Source: an uncultured Stenotrophomonas sp.
GTDB taxonomy: Bacteria > Pseudomonadota > Gammaproteobacteria > Xanthomonadales > Xanthomonadaceae
DNA: 64,000 nt
Direction of reading: 5' to 3'
NCBI GenBank assembly: GCA_913775725.1
Contig: CAJYNG010000011.1
Location: 186,001 to 250,000 of the forward strand
The notes under the pieces are model-generated. The model had not been told where the DNA came from, ran no database searches, and was given only the letters and a program-made list of their open reading frames with translations. A program made the position numbers and the translations under genes. Position 1 is the stretch's first letter. Each line of letters begins with the position of its first letter. Below are positions 48,441 to 56,841 of this stretch, piece by piece.

Positions 48441-48734
48441 CTAAGACGCTCGGCTGCGCAAACGCTTAGCCTTCAGCATAGCCATTGGACTAACGGTCGG
48501 GACCGGGACGAGAAAAGTCAGCTGTTGTTCCAAGCCCAACGCTTTAAGGGTGGAGATCAGCGTGTGGACCGTCGATCCTTGCCCGCTCTCCAGTTGCACC
48601 AATGCTCTGCGAGAGATCCCTGCTTTGCCGGCCAACGATGCTTGCGAAACGTTGGCCAGAAGGCGGCGCGCCCTGATCCGCCGTCCTAGGGCCTCGGCAA
48701 TTTCCTCAGGGGACTGGATCGGCATGTGACTCAT
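48441..48734 (-). CDS. HipB-like XRE-family transcriptional regulator
   Basis: 97 residues from the ATG at 48734 (48725 is also possible; the frame runs to 48809). The helix-turn-helix is NVSQASLAGKAGISRRALVQ followed by LESGQGSTVHTLISTLKALG, the standard HipB/lambda-repressor type. A perfect palindrome, CATTTGCGCGCAAATG (48732-48747), overlaps the start codon and is a likely self-operator. No HipA kinase is next to it; the following gene is on the other strand 500 bases away. Orphan antitoxin or regulator. Confidence 0.75.
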   Translation of the reverse strand: MSHMPIQSPEEIAEALGRRIRARRLLANVSQASLAGKAGISRRALVQLESGQGSTVHTLISTLKALGLEQQLTFLVPVPTVSPMAMLKAKRLRSRAS

Positions 48735-48747
48735 TTGCGCGCAAATG
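48732..48747. promoter_or_regulatory. Palindromic operator at the HipB-like start
   Basis: CATTTGCGCGCAAATG is a perfect 16-base palindrome containing the start codon complement, consistent with autorepression. Confidence 0.5.
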
Positions 48748-49248
48748 TGCTCATTAGGGGTGTCTTCTTCCGTTGTGCGCGGAAAAACGCGCAACTCTGG
48801 CACTTCCATAACTCATCGTAATGACGTGAAATTTCCAGCAGAATAGAAGCCTAGATAGACAGATCCTACACATCTGCAGGTTTCATGCGCACAACTGGCA
48901 CCAGACCCTGCTCAATTGCTGGGAAACATCACTGCCGCGGCCGGACCAACAAAGATGTTCGGCGTTGGCGTTCTGGAGCAACTGATCGTCGTCAGTCAGC
49001 TGCAGCTACGTTGCGCGAACCGCTCGGAACTGCGCCACGGCCGCGGGCAGAACTTAGCAATCTCGACGACTGGATGAGAATAGCAACGATGCCCGCAAAC
49101 TTGTGGCTTCTGCGGTACACCTGTTGGCTGTGCGCGCCACGCTCGCGCCGGGAGACGCACTCCCGTGCGTACCAGTAGGCTCACACGATAGACAGCGATC
49201 AGCCAAGAGAGCAAGGTTGGGCGCTCGCACCAACGATAGAGGCAGCAT
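48735..49248. other. Intergenic region, possible gene remnant
   Basis: No intact gene. A plus-strand frame around 48890-49078 reads MFGVGVLEQLIVVSQLQLRC in protein-like composition but lacks a start and ends in TGA, so it may be a fragment. A hairpin GGGAGACGCACTCCC lies near 49150. Confidence 0.35.
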
Positions 49249-49719
49249 ATGAAGCCGACGATCTTGGCACTTGACCTTGAGGGAACGCTCATCTCAAACG
49301 CAATCAGCCAGATTCCCAGGCCCGGGCTCTACCGGTTCCTTGAGGAAATCCAGGCGCTGTTTGATCAGCTGACGATGTTTACAACAGTTCCCGAGGATCG
49401 CTTTCGCAGCATCGCCGCGCTGCTGGCTCGCGAAGGCAGTGCCCCGGCCTGGTTCGTGGAGCTGCCCTACATCAAGTGGTCGGGAAAGACGAAAGACCTA
49501 CGTCTCGCCTCGCCAAATCTGGGCGAGGCACTACTACTCGATGATCACGGCCCCTATGTCCATCCCGGGCAGGAGCAACTTTGGGTCCAGGCCCCGTTGT
49601 TCGGTTCTCCCTATTCATCAGACGATGATGGCCTCAACCTGGTACTCCACCGTTTGCTTGATCGCACCCGTAATGCGGACGCTGACTTGCGCCCCCTAGC
49701 CCGGAGCGGAGACGCGTAG
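49249..49719 (+). CDS. HAD-like / NIF-type phosphatase-fold protein
   Basis: 156 residues. The N-terminus ILALDLEGTLIS is HAD motif I, but the second acid is Glu11 rather than Asp, so classic phosphatase activity is uncertain. TTVPEDRF, KWSGKTKDLR and LLLDDHGPYVHPGQ fit HAD motifs II to IV. The same order is seen in NLI-interacting-factor-like phosphatases. It is followed 37 bases later by an MbcA-like gene on the same strand, suggesting a two-gene operon. Confidence 0.75.
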   Translation: MKPTILALDLEGTLISNAISQIPRPGLYRFLEEIQALFDQLTMFTTVPEDRFRSIAALLAREGSAPAWFVELPYIKWSGKTKDLRLASPNLGEALLLDDHGPYVHPGQEQLWVQAPLFGSPYSSDDDGLNLVLHRLLDRTRNADADLRPLARSGDA

Positions 49720-49756
49720 CCATGCGCAATCCATCTTTGATTCAGCTCAGGCTCGC

Positions 49757-50212
49757 ATGACTCGCTCCGTGCCCCCACGAGAGATCCTGGATGCCGCCGC
49801 AGCACGGCGCGAAAGTCTCGCCTCACAGTGGTTCAGTGCAGCACAGGTCAATGCCGGGCTAGACTTGAAGCTCGGCAGCGGCTGCCACAGTGCAAGCGAG
49901 TTGCGACGTCAGGGGAAGCTGCTGGGCGTGTATGTCACGCACCCGATCGGCAGCTACCGCTACCCGACCTGGCAGTTCCGCCCAGATGGCCAGCCCGTTG
50001 AGCGATTAGCCGAGATCCTAGCAGTGTTGCGGGACTTTGGTCCTTTCCAGCGTGAGCCGGATGGTCTGCGTCGCAGTACCGGTTGGGGCGAGGCCGAGTG
50101 GTTCTTGTCGCCGCACGCGTTGCTTTGGGGCGCGGCACCGGCCGCGATGCTGAGTGTAGACCCAGCCCACGTGTTGTATGCAGTGCACTGCGAGTTCGAA
50201 GAGGATGTCTGA
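49757..50212 (+). CDS. MbcA/Xre-like protein, paired with the HAD-like gene
   Basis: 151 residues. The second half, PVERLAEILAVLRDFGPFQR then GWGEAEWFLSPHALLWGAAP and AAMLSVDPAHVLYAV, resembles the toxin-binding domain (DUF2384) of MbcA/ParS/Xre antitoxins: a helix, a W-x-x-P-x-x-x-L-x-G-x-x-P turn and a final helix. The first half (WFSAAQVNAGLDL, SASELRRQGKLLGVY) may bind DNA. The usual RES-type toxin is missing; a HAD-like protein takes that position. Assignment is moderate. Confidence 0.6.
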   Translation: MTRSVPPREILDAAAARRESLASQWFSAAQVNAGLDLKLGSGCHSASELRRQGKLLGVYVTHPIGSYRYPTWQFRPDGQPVERLAEILAVLRDFGPFQREPDGLRRSTGWGEAEWFLSPHALLWGAAPAAMLSVDPAHVLYAVHCEFEEDV

Positions 50213-50618
50213 GAGGGGCCTTACCGAGATGACTCAACGCTAGCGTCTACCCGACATCCTTCAATTGAAACTGAGTCTGGCAGTGCGGAACTAGTTGAGA
50301 GCGAATACGCGGAAGCCTACAGTCTGGCGGCTTGCAGGCCTCCAGCAATCCATGGCTATGCTCACCTGGTGACGATGCAGCAGCCGCCAACCGCCGAGAC
50401 AGAGGCTCAGCCAAGTTTCTGCGACGCGTACATCGAGGACAATCGTAGGGTGAATGTCGAAGCTTCCCCTTAGTTGAATCCAGGTCCATTGCAAGAACAG
50501 CGACTCTTATTCATCCCCCGTGATCTCATACGACGGAGACTGATGGGTCCAGGTCTGCATAAACCCGGTCAACCTCATCGACTTGTTACGCGGCCCAAGG
50601 TGAATGGCACCCCCTTGT
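50213..50618. other. Intergenic region between convergent genes
   Basis: About 400 bases without a supported gene. A minus-strand frame at 50291-50494, directly after the antitoxin, contains PTIVLDVRVAETWLSLCLGG, but it is short and lacks an obvious toxin motif. It may be the decayed partner gene. Confidence 0.35.
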
Positions 50619-51014
50619 CTAGGTGATGGCGTCCTGCCCGTCCAAGTAAGATCGCACATCCCTAAGTTCGCTCAAGCCTCCGCGGCAAAGAAACTCCAGT
50701 ACGGTGTTCCCAGCAAACATGGGTGCCATGTTCGGCCGCCTTATCCAGCCATCCGCCTGAATGGAGTCCGGCAGAAGGATATGAAGAGCTTTGTAGATGC
50801 CAAGTAGATAGCTAATCCGTATCAATACGTCGTCATCGATATGCTCGTAAGCGCCTCGCACCCATGCCTCGTAAGAAGCATCAGGGGGACCTCCAAGCAA
50901 CGTTCTCTGCTGGAGCCCCGACAGATCCCACCTCGCAGCGAGTTTGAAGAAGGCTCTTAATGCCGAGCCTGAAAGCTCTTCGCGACTGAGCTGATCTGTA
51001 GGGATGCTCATCAT
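50619..51014 (-). CDS. MbcA/ParS/Xre-type antitoxin
   Basis: 131 residues from the ATG at 51014. SALRAFFKLAARWDLSGLQQ and DDDVLIRISYLLGIYKALHI are the Xre-like helical part, and PNMAPMFAGNTVLEFLCRGG the toxin-binding domain with its F-x-G-x-x-x-x-x-F turn. These antitoxins normally precede a RES-domain NAD-degrading or ADP-ribosylating toxin, but no complete toxin gene is found downstream. Likely an orphan or self-standing antitoxin. Confidence 0.82.
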   Translation of the reverse strand: MMSIPTDQLSREELSGSALRAFFKLAARWDLSGLQQRTLLGGPPDASYEAWVRGAYEHIDDDVLIRISYLLGIYKALHILLPDSIQADGWIRRPNMAPMFAGNTVLEFLCRGGLSELRDVRSYLDGQDAIT

Positions 51015-51192
51015 GTGCTCATCTTCCAATCGACTTCTCTTAGAAGCACATCGTGGCGTGCCACAACCCCACGCCTACAAATGCGCCGTCATCTCATTCA
51101 ACGGCCAGCAGCATGCCCATCCTATCGCAATCCACGAACTGCATCTCGTGCTGAGTTTTCTGACATGGCAACCGCTGTAGCGGTATGCACAT

Positions 51193-51223
51193 CAGATTAT
51201 CTGATACGTAATCAGATAATCTG
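51193..51223. promoter_or_regulatory. Twin palindromic operator upstream of the transposition operon
   Basis: CAGATTATCTG (51193-51203) and CAGATAATCTG (51213-51223) are two 11-base palindromes whose centres are 20 bases apart, i.e. two turns on the same DNA face. They lie 55 bases before the small gene leading the tns genes. Possibly its autoregulatory site. Confidence 0.65.
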
Positions 51224-51278
51224 TGCACCACAAATATGAGAATGTGCTCTCTGTTTGCAATATGAAGGAGAGTGAGTG

Positions 51279-51587
51279 ATGCTCGCCTACATGGTGCCCT
51301 TGTCGATACAAACGCTCGCACTTCGCGCAACGACTCCTGACCAGCTCGCCGAGCAGGTGGCGGAGGAGTACGGGCTTTATGTCCGGCTCTCAGAAGTCTG
51401 GATGCTGCTTGGCTACAACAGCATCGGCGCGGCCAGGCGCGCGGCATATGACAACCGACTGGGTATAGCGACCTCAACCATCCCTGGGAGGAAGGGCCGC
51501 ATGATCCGCTCCAGAGATCTCGCGCAATGGCTGTTCACCGCAGCACGCGGCGCGGAGACCGTCAGCAATCGGCAGGCCACTCAATGA
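51279..51587 (+). CDS. Small putative DNA-binding protein leading the tns operon
   Basis: 102 residues. GAAGGAGAG precedes the ATG at 51279 (a GTG lies just upstream at 51276). YVRLSEVWMLLGYNSIGAAR and GRKGRMIRSRDLAQWLFTA look like a winged-helix or excisionase-type HTH with a basic wing (PrtN/AlpA-like). It sits 210 bases ahead of the TnsAB fusion, behind twin palindromes and before a terminator. Probable transcription factor of the element; family not certain. Confidence 0.6.
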   Translation: MLAYMVPLSIQTLALRATTPDQLAEQVAEEYGLYVRLSEVWMLLGYNSIGAARRAAYDNRLGIATSTIPGRKGRMIRSRDLAQWLFTAARGAETVSNRQATQ

Positions 51588-51651
51588 TCCCGATCTTCCC
51601 ATGGAGGATCTCCAGGTGAGCTAAGAACACTCTCTGGGGCAGAAAAGACAA

Positions 51652-51680
51652 ACCCCGGCTGGCAGGCCGGGGTCTGTTTG
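51652..51680 (+). terminator. Rho-independent terminator or attenuator before tnsAB
   Basis: CCCCGGC, a loop TGGCAG and GCCGGGG, followed by TCTGTTTG. It lies between the small gene and tnsAB and may limit transposase expression. Confidence 0.7.
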
Positions 51681-51797
51681 AGGCGCAGCGATGAGTACCG
51701 CTATGCCGAATCTACCCCCTTACCCCGATAAGAATCAACCCCTAGGCATTCCGGGAGGGAGGCGGCTGCCCGCTTCCCAGTAGATAGGCAGGGATCC

Positions 51798-54191
51798 ATG
51801 AATCAAGAAGAACTGGCCCAGCGTCTGCGGAAGCAGGAGGGCCTAACTGTCGAACAGCGACAGCACATCCTTGAGATGGCTAGCTCGAGTCCAGCGCGGA
51901 AGCCAGGAAAGGGCGCGCTGAACAACGTTGTGACCCACTTCAATTCAGTGAAATGTGGCCAGCTGATCACGCTGGAGAGTCATACCGTTGAACATCTGTT
52001 CGCGCTGACTCTGGAGCTGGATCCGGATGTGCTTGGCTACTTCCCGCAGGTCGCCTGTAAGGGAGTGAGACTTGGCAATCATGTAAGGAGCGGCACCTTG
52101 GATTTTCTGGTCGTCCGCACCCGTGGCGTTGAGCTGGTCGAATGCAAGGCCGGCTCCGCTCGTGACAGCTTGCTTACGGCAAAGTCCGGTGAATGGATCG
52201 ATGTCGATGGAAATCTTCAGAACCTTGCCTATGGTCCTTGGGCAAGGCAGCGCGGCATGGAGCACGTCCTGTGGCTCAGTCCCTCCCGCGTCGACACGCC
52301 ACTCCGGAACCTGCAGGTCATCTATAACGAGGTGCGCATGGTACCTGCCAACGAGGCTCAAGTCTTGGGCAGGCGCATCCATGCGCATCTCGCCGACGGC
52401 CCCAAGAGCCTCGATTGGATGATCGAGACTATCGAGGGATTCAACGTGAGCCAAGCGGCGCTTCTGCTTGGAACCCGCTGGGCCTTCGGTCCAGTTGAGC
52501 ATGTTCCGCTCACGGACACGAGCAACTTCTTTTTGACCTTGAGTCAGGCTCAGGCTATTGAGATAGGAGGCAACTTCTTTGAGGTTGCCAGGCAGTCTCG
52601 CAATCAACTGAACTCAGCGTTCGCAACGGCGACGCTAGTCGACGCAACCAACGCCGAAAAGCGGCTCGCATTGATTCAATCCGCGCATGCGAAAGGTACA
52701 GCCGTCCCCAAGCACCTGCGTGGGGTAGCGCGGAATGTGGCCGAGGCGCGAAGCAGAGGTGACAACGAACTCGAGCAGTGCCTTACCAGGTTTCATGCAA
52801 GCGGCAACCGAATTAGCCGGCTCACCCCCGTTCAGGAGAAGAGGACGGCTGAGGTAATTCGCGCATACGCCGCAGGCAAGTATTCGCAGAAGAAGGACGC
52901 ATACGCTGCGCTCAAGGATGCCTGTGAATCTGACGGCGAGTCGCCACAGAGCCGCCAGGCCTTCGAACGCAAGCTCGCTGATCCGCGCCTGGAGCTGCGT
53001 AAGATCCTTGCAACGCAGGGAATGCGCGGCTACCAAAAGCAACGGCCGCGCTCGGACGCGCGCGATCGGTCGGGTACAGCCTTAGCCAAACATGCAGTCC
53101 TGCACGTGGACAGTACCAAAGTTGACGTCAGGGTGGTGCGCGACGATGGAATAGGTGCAAGCGCAGAGTGCCCCCTGATTTATCTAGGAACAGATGAGGC
53201 GACTGATTTGCCGATGGCGCATTCCGTTGTCTTCGGGCCAGCGCGGCGCGATGGTTTGGCCATCCTGATACGGAACTACGTCCGCAGACATGGGCGACTG
53301 TTCAACAGCATCTTTGTCGATCGCGGAACGGAGAATCAGTCACACTTTCTCATAGCTCTGGCTTTGCGCTATCAATTCTCAATCCATTTCTGCCCAACGG
53401 CAGGTTCGAGGTTCAACTCGAACGTAGAACGATACTTTGCAAGGTTCAATTCCCAGGTCAGCCATGAGCTTGTCGGTAGCACCGATCCCGACAAGGCGGG
53501 CCGGGGCGTGGATGGGAAGTTCAAGAGCTACAAAACTGCCAAGCACCGCTTTGAAACCGTTCATACGGTGGCCAAGGAAACGCTTTATGAACACTTCCCG
53601 AGTGTTCCTGTACAAGGCTTCGCAAGTCCGGCCGAACGTGCAGCCCACGCAGATCTTCTCTTTCCTAGTGCCGGCCTTCACGCAGTGCTTGACGAAGAAT
53701 TCCTCTTCAGAACCGCGATCCCGCACAGCAATAACAAGTATGTGTCCGGACGAGGGTTCGAGGTGAATGGTCGGTACTTTCACTCCAATGAATTGAGGGA
53801 GCTCAACGCGTCATTCGATGTTGAGCAGCTTCGAACAGACCCGGAGGACCCGAGCTTCATTTGGGTTAGGACGAATCTTGGACTGTTCAAGGCGTTCTGC
53901 GACTTGATTGGGCCACTAGCTAATGCCGCCCTGCTTGAGCGGTCGTTCAGGGGTATGTATGACCAGCTCTACGCGCCATCACTCCGCGAAGCGAGGCAGA
54001 GCGCGAGGCACGCTCAGGCCATTCGTACGGCGGCCGCAAATGCGAAGCCCGTCACTACCGCTCTTCCCGTACTGAGTGAGGCGGACTTCAGTAGCCCCCC
54101 TTCGCAATCAGATGACGCTCTTGACGAAATCGCTCTGCGCGGAATCAAGAAGCGAGCCATGGATGACTTTGACGCCATTGAGTCGCCGTAG
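51798..54191 (+). CDS. Tn7-like transposase, TnsA-TnsB fusion
   Basis: 797 residues. Residues 60-215 are a TnsA-type endonuclease: Glu65, Asp102 in TLDFLVV and Glu115-Cys-Lys117 form the E/D/ExK active site that cuts the 5' ends. Residues 430-560 are the TnsB/TniA DDE integrase: Asp438 in VLHVDST, Asp508 in IFVDRGTENQ and Glu544 in FNSNVERYF, with a typical 35-residue last gap. A helical segment between them binds transposon ends. TnsA and TnsB are usually separate; a fusion occurs in some Tn7-like and CRISPR-associated elements. AGGGA precedes the ATG at 51798. Confidence 0.9.
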   Translation: MNQEELAQRLRKQEGLTVEQRQHILEMASSSPARKPGKGALNNVVTHFNSVKCGQLITLESHTVEHLFALTLELDPDVLGYFPQVACKGVRLGNHVRSGTLDFLVVRTRGVELVECKAGSARDSLLTAKSGEWIDVDGNLQNLAYGPWARQRGMEHVLWLSPSRVDTPLRNLQVIYNEVRMVPANEAQVLGRRIHAHLADGPKSLDWMIETIEGFNVSQAALLLGTRWAFGPVEHVPLTDTSNFFLTLSQAQAIEIGGNFFEVARQSRNQLNSAFATATLVDATNAEKRLALIQSAHAKGTAVPKHLRGVARNVAEARSRGDNELEQCLTRFHASGNRISRLTPVQEKRTAEVIRAYAAGKYSQKKDAYAALKDACESDGESPQSRQAFERKLADPRLELRKILATQGMRGYQKQRPRSDARDRSGTALAKHAVLHVDSTKVDVRVVRDDGIGASAECPLIYLGTDEATDLPMAHSVVFGPARRDGLAILIRNYVRRHGRLFNSIFVDRGTENQSHFLIALALRYQFSIHFCPTAGSRFNSNVERYFARFNSQVSHELVGSTDPDKAGRGVDGKFKSYKTAKHRFETVHTVAKETLYEHFPSVPVQGFASPAERAAHADLLFPSAGLHAVLDEEFLFRTAIPHSNNKYVSGRGFEVNGRYFHSNELRELNASFDVEQLRTDPEDPSFIWVRTNLGLFKAFCDLIGPLANAALLERSFRGMYDQLYAPSLREARQSARHAQAIRTAAANAKPVTTALPVLSEADFSSPPSQSDDALDEIALRGIKKRAMDDFDAIESP

Positions 54192-54246
54192 CTTGTTCCA
54201 TTGGAGGCAAGATCGTGCCATTCATTCAAATTCACAGGAAGCGATA

Positions 54247-55287
54247 GTGGACAGCAACTCTGGAATCCCTTTTGTGAATCATAGCCGCATGAGGACGGCC
54301 TATTCCGAGCTCTTGAACGCCATCCAAGGTGCGCGCGCAGGTACGTTCGTTTGGGCGCTGGCACCTTCTGGATCGGGTAAGAGCGAAATCCGACAAGCTA
54401 TTCTTCCTGTACTAGCCGGGAAGCAACACTTCTGGCCAGCCGGAACCCTACCTTTGATATCGGTGCGGGCGATGGCCAATGATCGGGGAAAGTTCAACTC
54501 CAAGGATCTCACGCTTCGCCTGCATCACGCCGTGGTGGCACCGGATTTCGGCTGGCTCGAGTCCAAGGATCGATCAATCAGCACTGATGCGCACCATCTC
54601 CAAGCCGAGGTGGAGGTGAACAATGAATTGTGGAGGAAGGTCAGGGCAACGCATTCGCAACCGAGACTGCAGCACAGCTTCGAATCGGTGGCGAAGCAGC
54701 GTCAGCTGAAGTACATCTTCTTGGAAGAGGCGGCCACCTTGACCATGGTGCATCTTCATCAAACCGGCTATGGGTACATGTCGAATCTGGTGAGACTGAT
54801 CGAAGAGATCGGGTGCGTCATGGTGATGCTGGCTAACCATACTGCAGAGAGCTTGTGGGCCGGACATCCCGACGTCTGGAATCGATCCCGGTTCGTTTAC
54901 ATCCGGCCGTACAACCTGAGCAACCCCCAGGACGAGCGCGACTTCGTTGCAGTTCTCAAGGGTATGGGTCAGAGCTTCCGTCTGGAGGATCCGAAAGTTC
55001 TCGTTAAGAACGTCGATCTGATGTATGCCAATGGTGCCGGCGTATTTGGACCCACTATCGATGTAGTACATCGCGCTGAGCTTCGCCGAAAAAATGAGGG
55101 GGCAAGCACCATTACTGAGGCGCATCTGCACGCCAGCTCCTCCAGTGAAAAGGAGCTTGGAACGGTGTGGAGCAGCGTGCACGCGTTCAACAAGCTTGCT
55201 GATCAGAAGCCCTTGAACGGCGCGAAGAGAATCGCTGACTTCCTCAAACGAGTCGGTACTGGCGGTCCAGAGTCATGGCAAGCATGA
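54247..55287 (+). CDS. tnsC: TnsC-like AAA+ transposition regulator
   Basis: 346 residues. Walker A APSGSGKS at 39-46 and Walker B-like IFLEEAATL are visible, with VMVMLANHTAESL as sensor. TnsC proteins form filaments on DNA, link the target selector TniQ to the TnsAB transposase and impose target immunity. The GTG at 54247 is used because AGGAAG lies five bases before it. It overlaps the TniQ start. Confidence 0.85.
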   Translation: MDSNSGIPFVNHSRMRTAYSELLNAIQGARAGTFVWALAPSGSGKSEIRQAILPVLAGKQHFWPAGTLPLISVRAMANDRGKFNSKDLTLRLHHAVVAPDFGWLESKDRSISTDAHHLQAEVEVNNELWRKVRATHSQPRLQHSFESVAKQRQLKYIFLEEAATLTMVHLHQTGYGYMSNLVRLIEEIGCVMVMLANHTAESLWAGHPDVWNRSRFVYIRPYNLSNPQDERDFVAVLKGMGQSFRLEDPKVLVKNVDLMYANGAGVFGPTIDVVHRAELRRKNEGASTITEAHLHASSSSEKELGTVWSSVHAFNKLADQKPLNGAKRIADFLKRVGTGGPESWQA

Positions 55288-56573
55288 CAGATACAGGGTA
55301 CCGGTGGACCACTCTTCCGCCACTTGCGCCCATTGATGGAGGCACTGCCCAGACTGAATCCCTTGGGGGATACTTCCAGAGGATGTGTGAAATTACCGGG
55401 TTCACCAAGACACATCTCGCAGGAGTGCTTGACAAGATTGCAGGTCAGCCAGTCAATGGTCTGCTACAGCGGAACAGCTTCGTGGGACCAGGACAGGTGA
55501 GCCTGAACCGCGCGCGCGCGCTAGAGCAGTTGACCAATCAACGGCTGGTGGGCTGCACCCTCTCGCCTTTCATCAAGGTTCTGCAGATGAGGGATGGTGG
55601 CTTTACCCGTATAAATCGCCGCTGGTGTCCTGAATGCCTACTCGAGGCAGGCGAGAGTAATGGTCTAAGCGAAAGGCTGATCTGGAATTTCCTTCACTAC
55701 TCACATTGCTCGTTGCACTCAGCCAGAATTGTTGATCGTTGCCCAGATTGCGGGAACATCCAGCAGTTGAGAAGGGTCAAGGCGGCCTTATGCGCCTGCT
55801 GCGGTGGCAGACTAGCGCGCGCAGCCACCCACGAGAGGCCCAGCGCGCTTCAATCGTGGGCTAACGCCTCAATCGAGGACGTTGTGGGCTGGACGGCGAC
55901 CAACCCCGATGTGGTCATTCCTCCAGAGAACTATCAGCGCTTCTTTGAAGGGCTTCGCCAAGACGGGACATTGGACAGGCTGAAGCTAGTTCACAACAGA
56001 TTCTGGAGGGACGCAATCCGCTTCAGGCGATCTACTACCACGTTCAGAACACTCCTCAACTTATCGGCGATAAAATCTGTAGACATCATCGGAATTCTGA
56101 CCAATCCAGTTCCGGCCTCATCGACGTCGCTGTTTCCAAACCATGAAGTGGACGGTGAGATCGCCTTTGATCTTGAGGACTGGGGAGCGCACGCAAGAAG
56201 GTTCGAAGTCGTGCTCCAAGCGCTTTGCAGGTCTAATACGCGCGTGTTTCCGAGTCAGGAGTTCCTCGGCGTACTGTTGGTTTCGAGGTCAAATAGTTCT
56301 ATCCACCGCGCACCCTCGTTCCGGGTCTACAGGGATCTCCAGATGCGGCCTGGGCAGGATCTCTTGGCGGGTCGGGGAGTGACAAAAGCGATCATGGACC
56401 TCTCCATGACCCGCCTCGCTGCCGGCGCACGAGAGCGGGGCGTCGCCAGCGAACTCGTGAAGAGATTCGCTATTACGGCAGAGGCAGCTCGAGAATGCGC
56501 TCGGACGGCGATGATTATTACCAAGGCCATGCACTCTCGAGCCTTCTCGGTTGCGGATGATCCTATGGCGTAA
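55284..56573 (+). CDS. tniQ: TniQ-family target-selection protein
   Basis: 429 residues from the ATG that overlaps the tnsC stop (ATGA); a start at 55275 is also possible. SLGGYFQRMCEITGF is the N-terminal TniQ core and RWCPECL, CSLHS, CPDCG and CACCGG supply the paired zinc fingers. TniQ/TnsD proteins recruit TnsC to the target. Only one is present, and no Cas protein or second selector follows, so the target rule is unknown. Confidence 0.85.
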   Translation: MTDTGYRWTTLPPLAPIDGGTAQTESLGGYFQRMCEITGFTKTHLAGVLDKIAGQPVNGLLQRNSFVGPGQVSLNRARALEQLTNQRLVGCTLSPFIKVLQMRDGGFTRINRRWCPECLLEAGESNGLSERLIWNFLHYSHCSLHSARIVDRCPDCGNIQQLRRVKAALCACCGGRLARAATHERPSALQSWANASIEDVVGWTATNPDVVIPPENYQRFFEGLRQDGTLDRLKLVHNRFWRDAIRFRRSTTTFRTLLNLSAIKSVDIIGILTNPVPASSTSLFPNHEVDGEIAFDLEDWGAHARRFEVVLQALCRSNTRVFPSQEFLGVLLVSRSNSSIHRAPSFRVYRDLQMRPGQDLLAGRGVTKAIMDLSMTRLAAGARERGVASELVKRFAITAEAARECARTAMIITKAMHSRAFSVADDPMA

Positions 56574-56841
56574 AGCGGAGGCGGTTGCCGGCCATACCCG
56601 CTCCGGGTGATGGCCAAAATCACTCTGCCGCATGCGATCGGAGGCAGTTTATTGATTCGGAGGTGCGTCCGCCGCCAATGAGATGCTGTTCTGCACTTGG
56701 CATCACGCCGGCCATGCGGGGACGCGTTGGACCGTGGAACCACGCATTCGGGACCGCCGGCTCCGTGAGTTGGCAAGTAGCGCTGCGGCCGCGCGGTTTG
56801 AGCCAGAACCGGGCGACGGGGGTGCCCGTCGCCCAGTTGAA
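56574..56841. other. Intergenic stretch between tniQ and the DUF3775 gene
   Basis: No supported gene. Transposon-end repeats were sought here and not found. Confidence 0.4.

Noticed and set aside
50291-50494. RES-domain toxin downstream of the antitoxin
   Set aside because: Short frame lacks RES motifs; kept only as a possible remnant.
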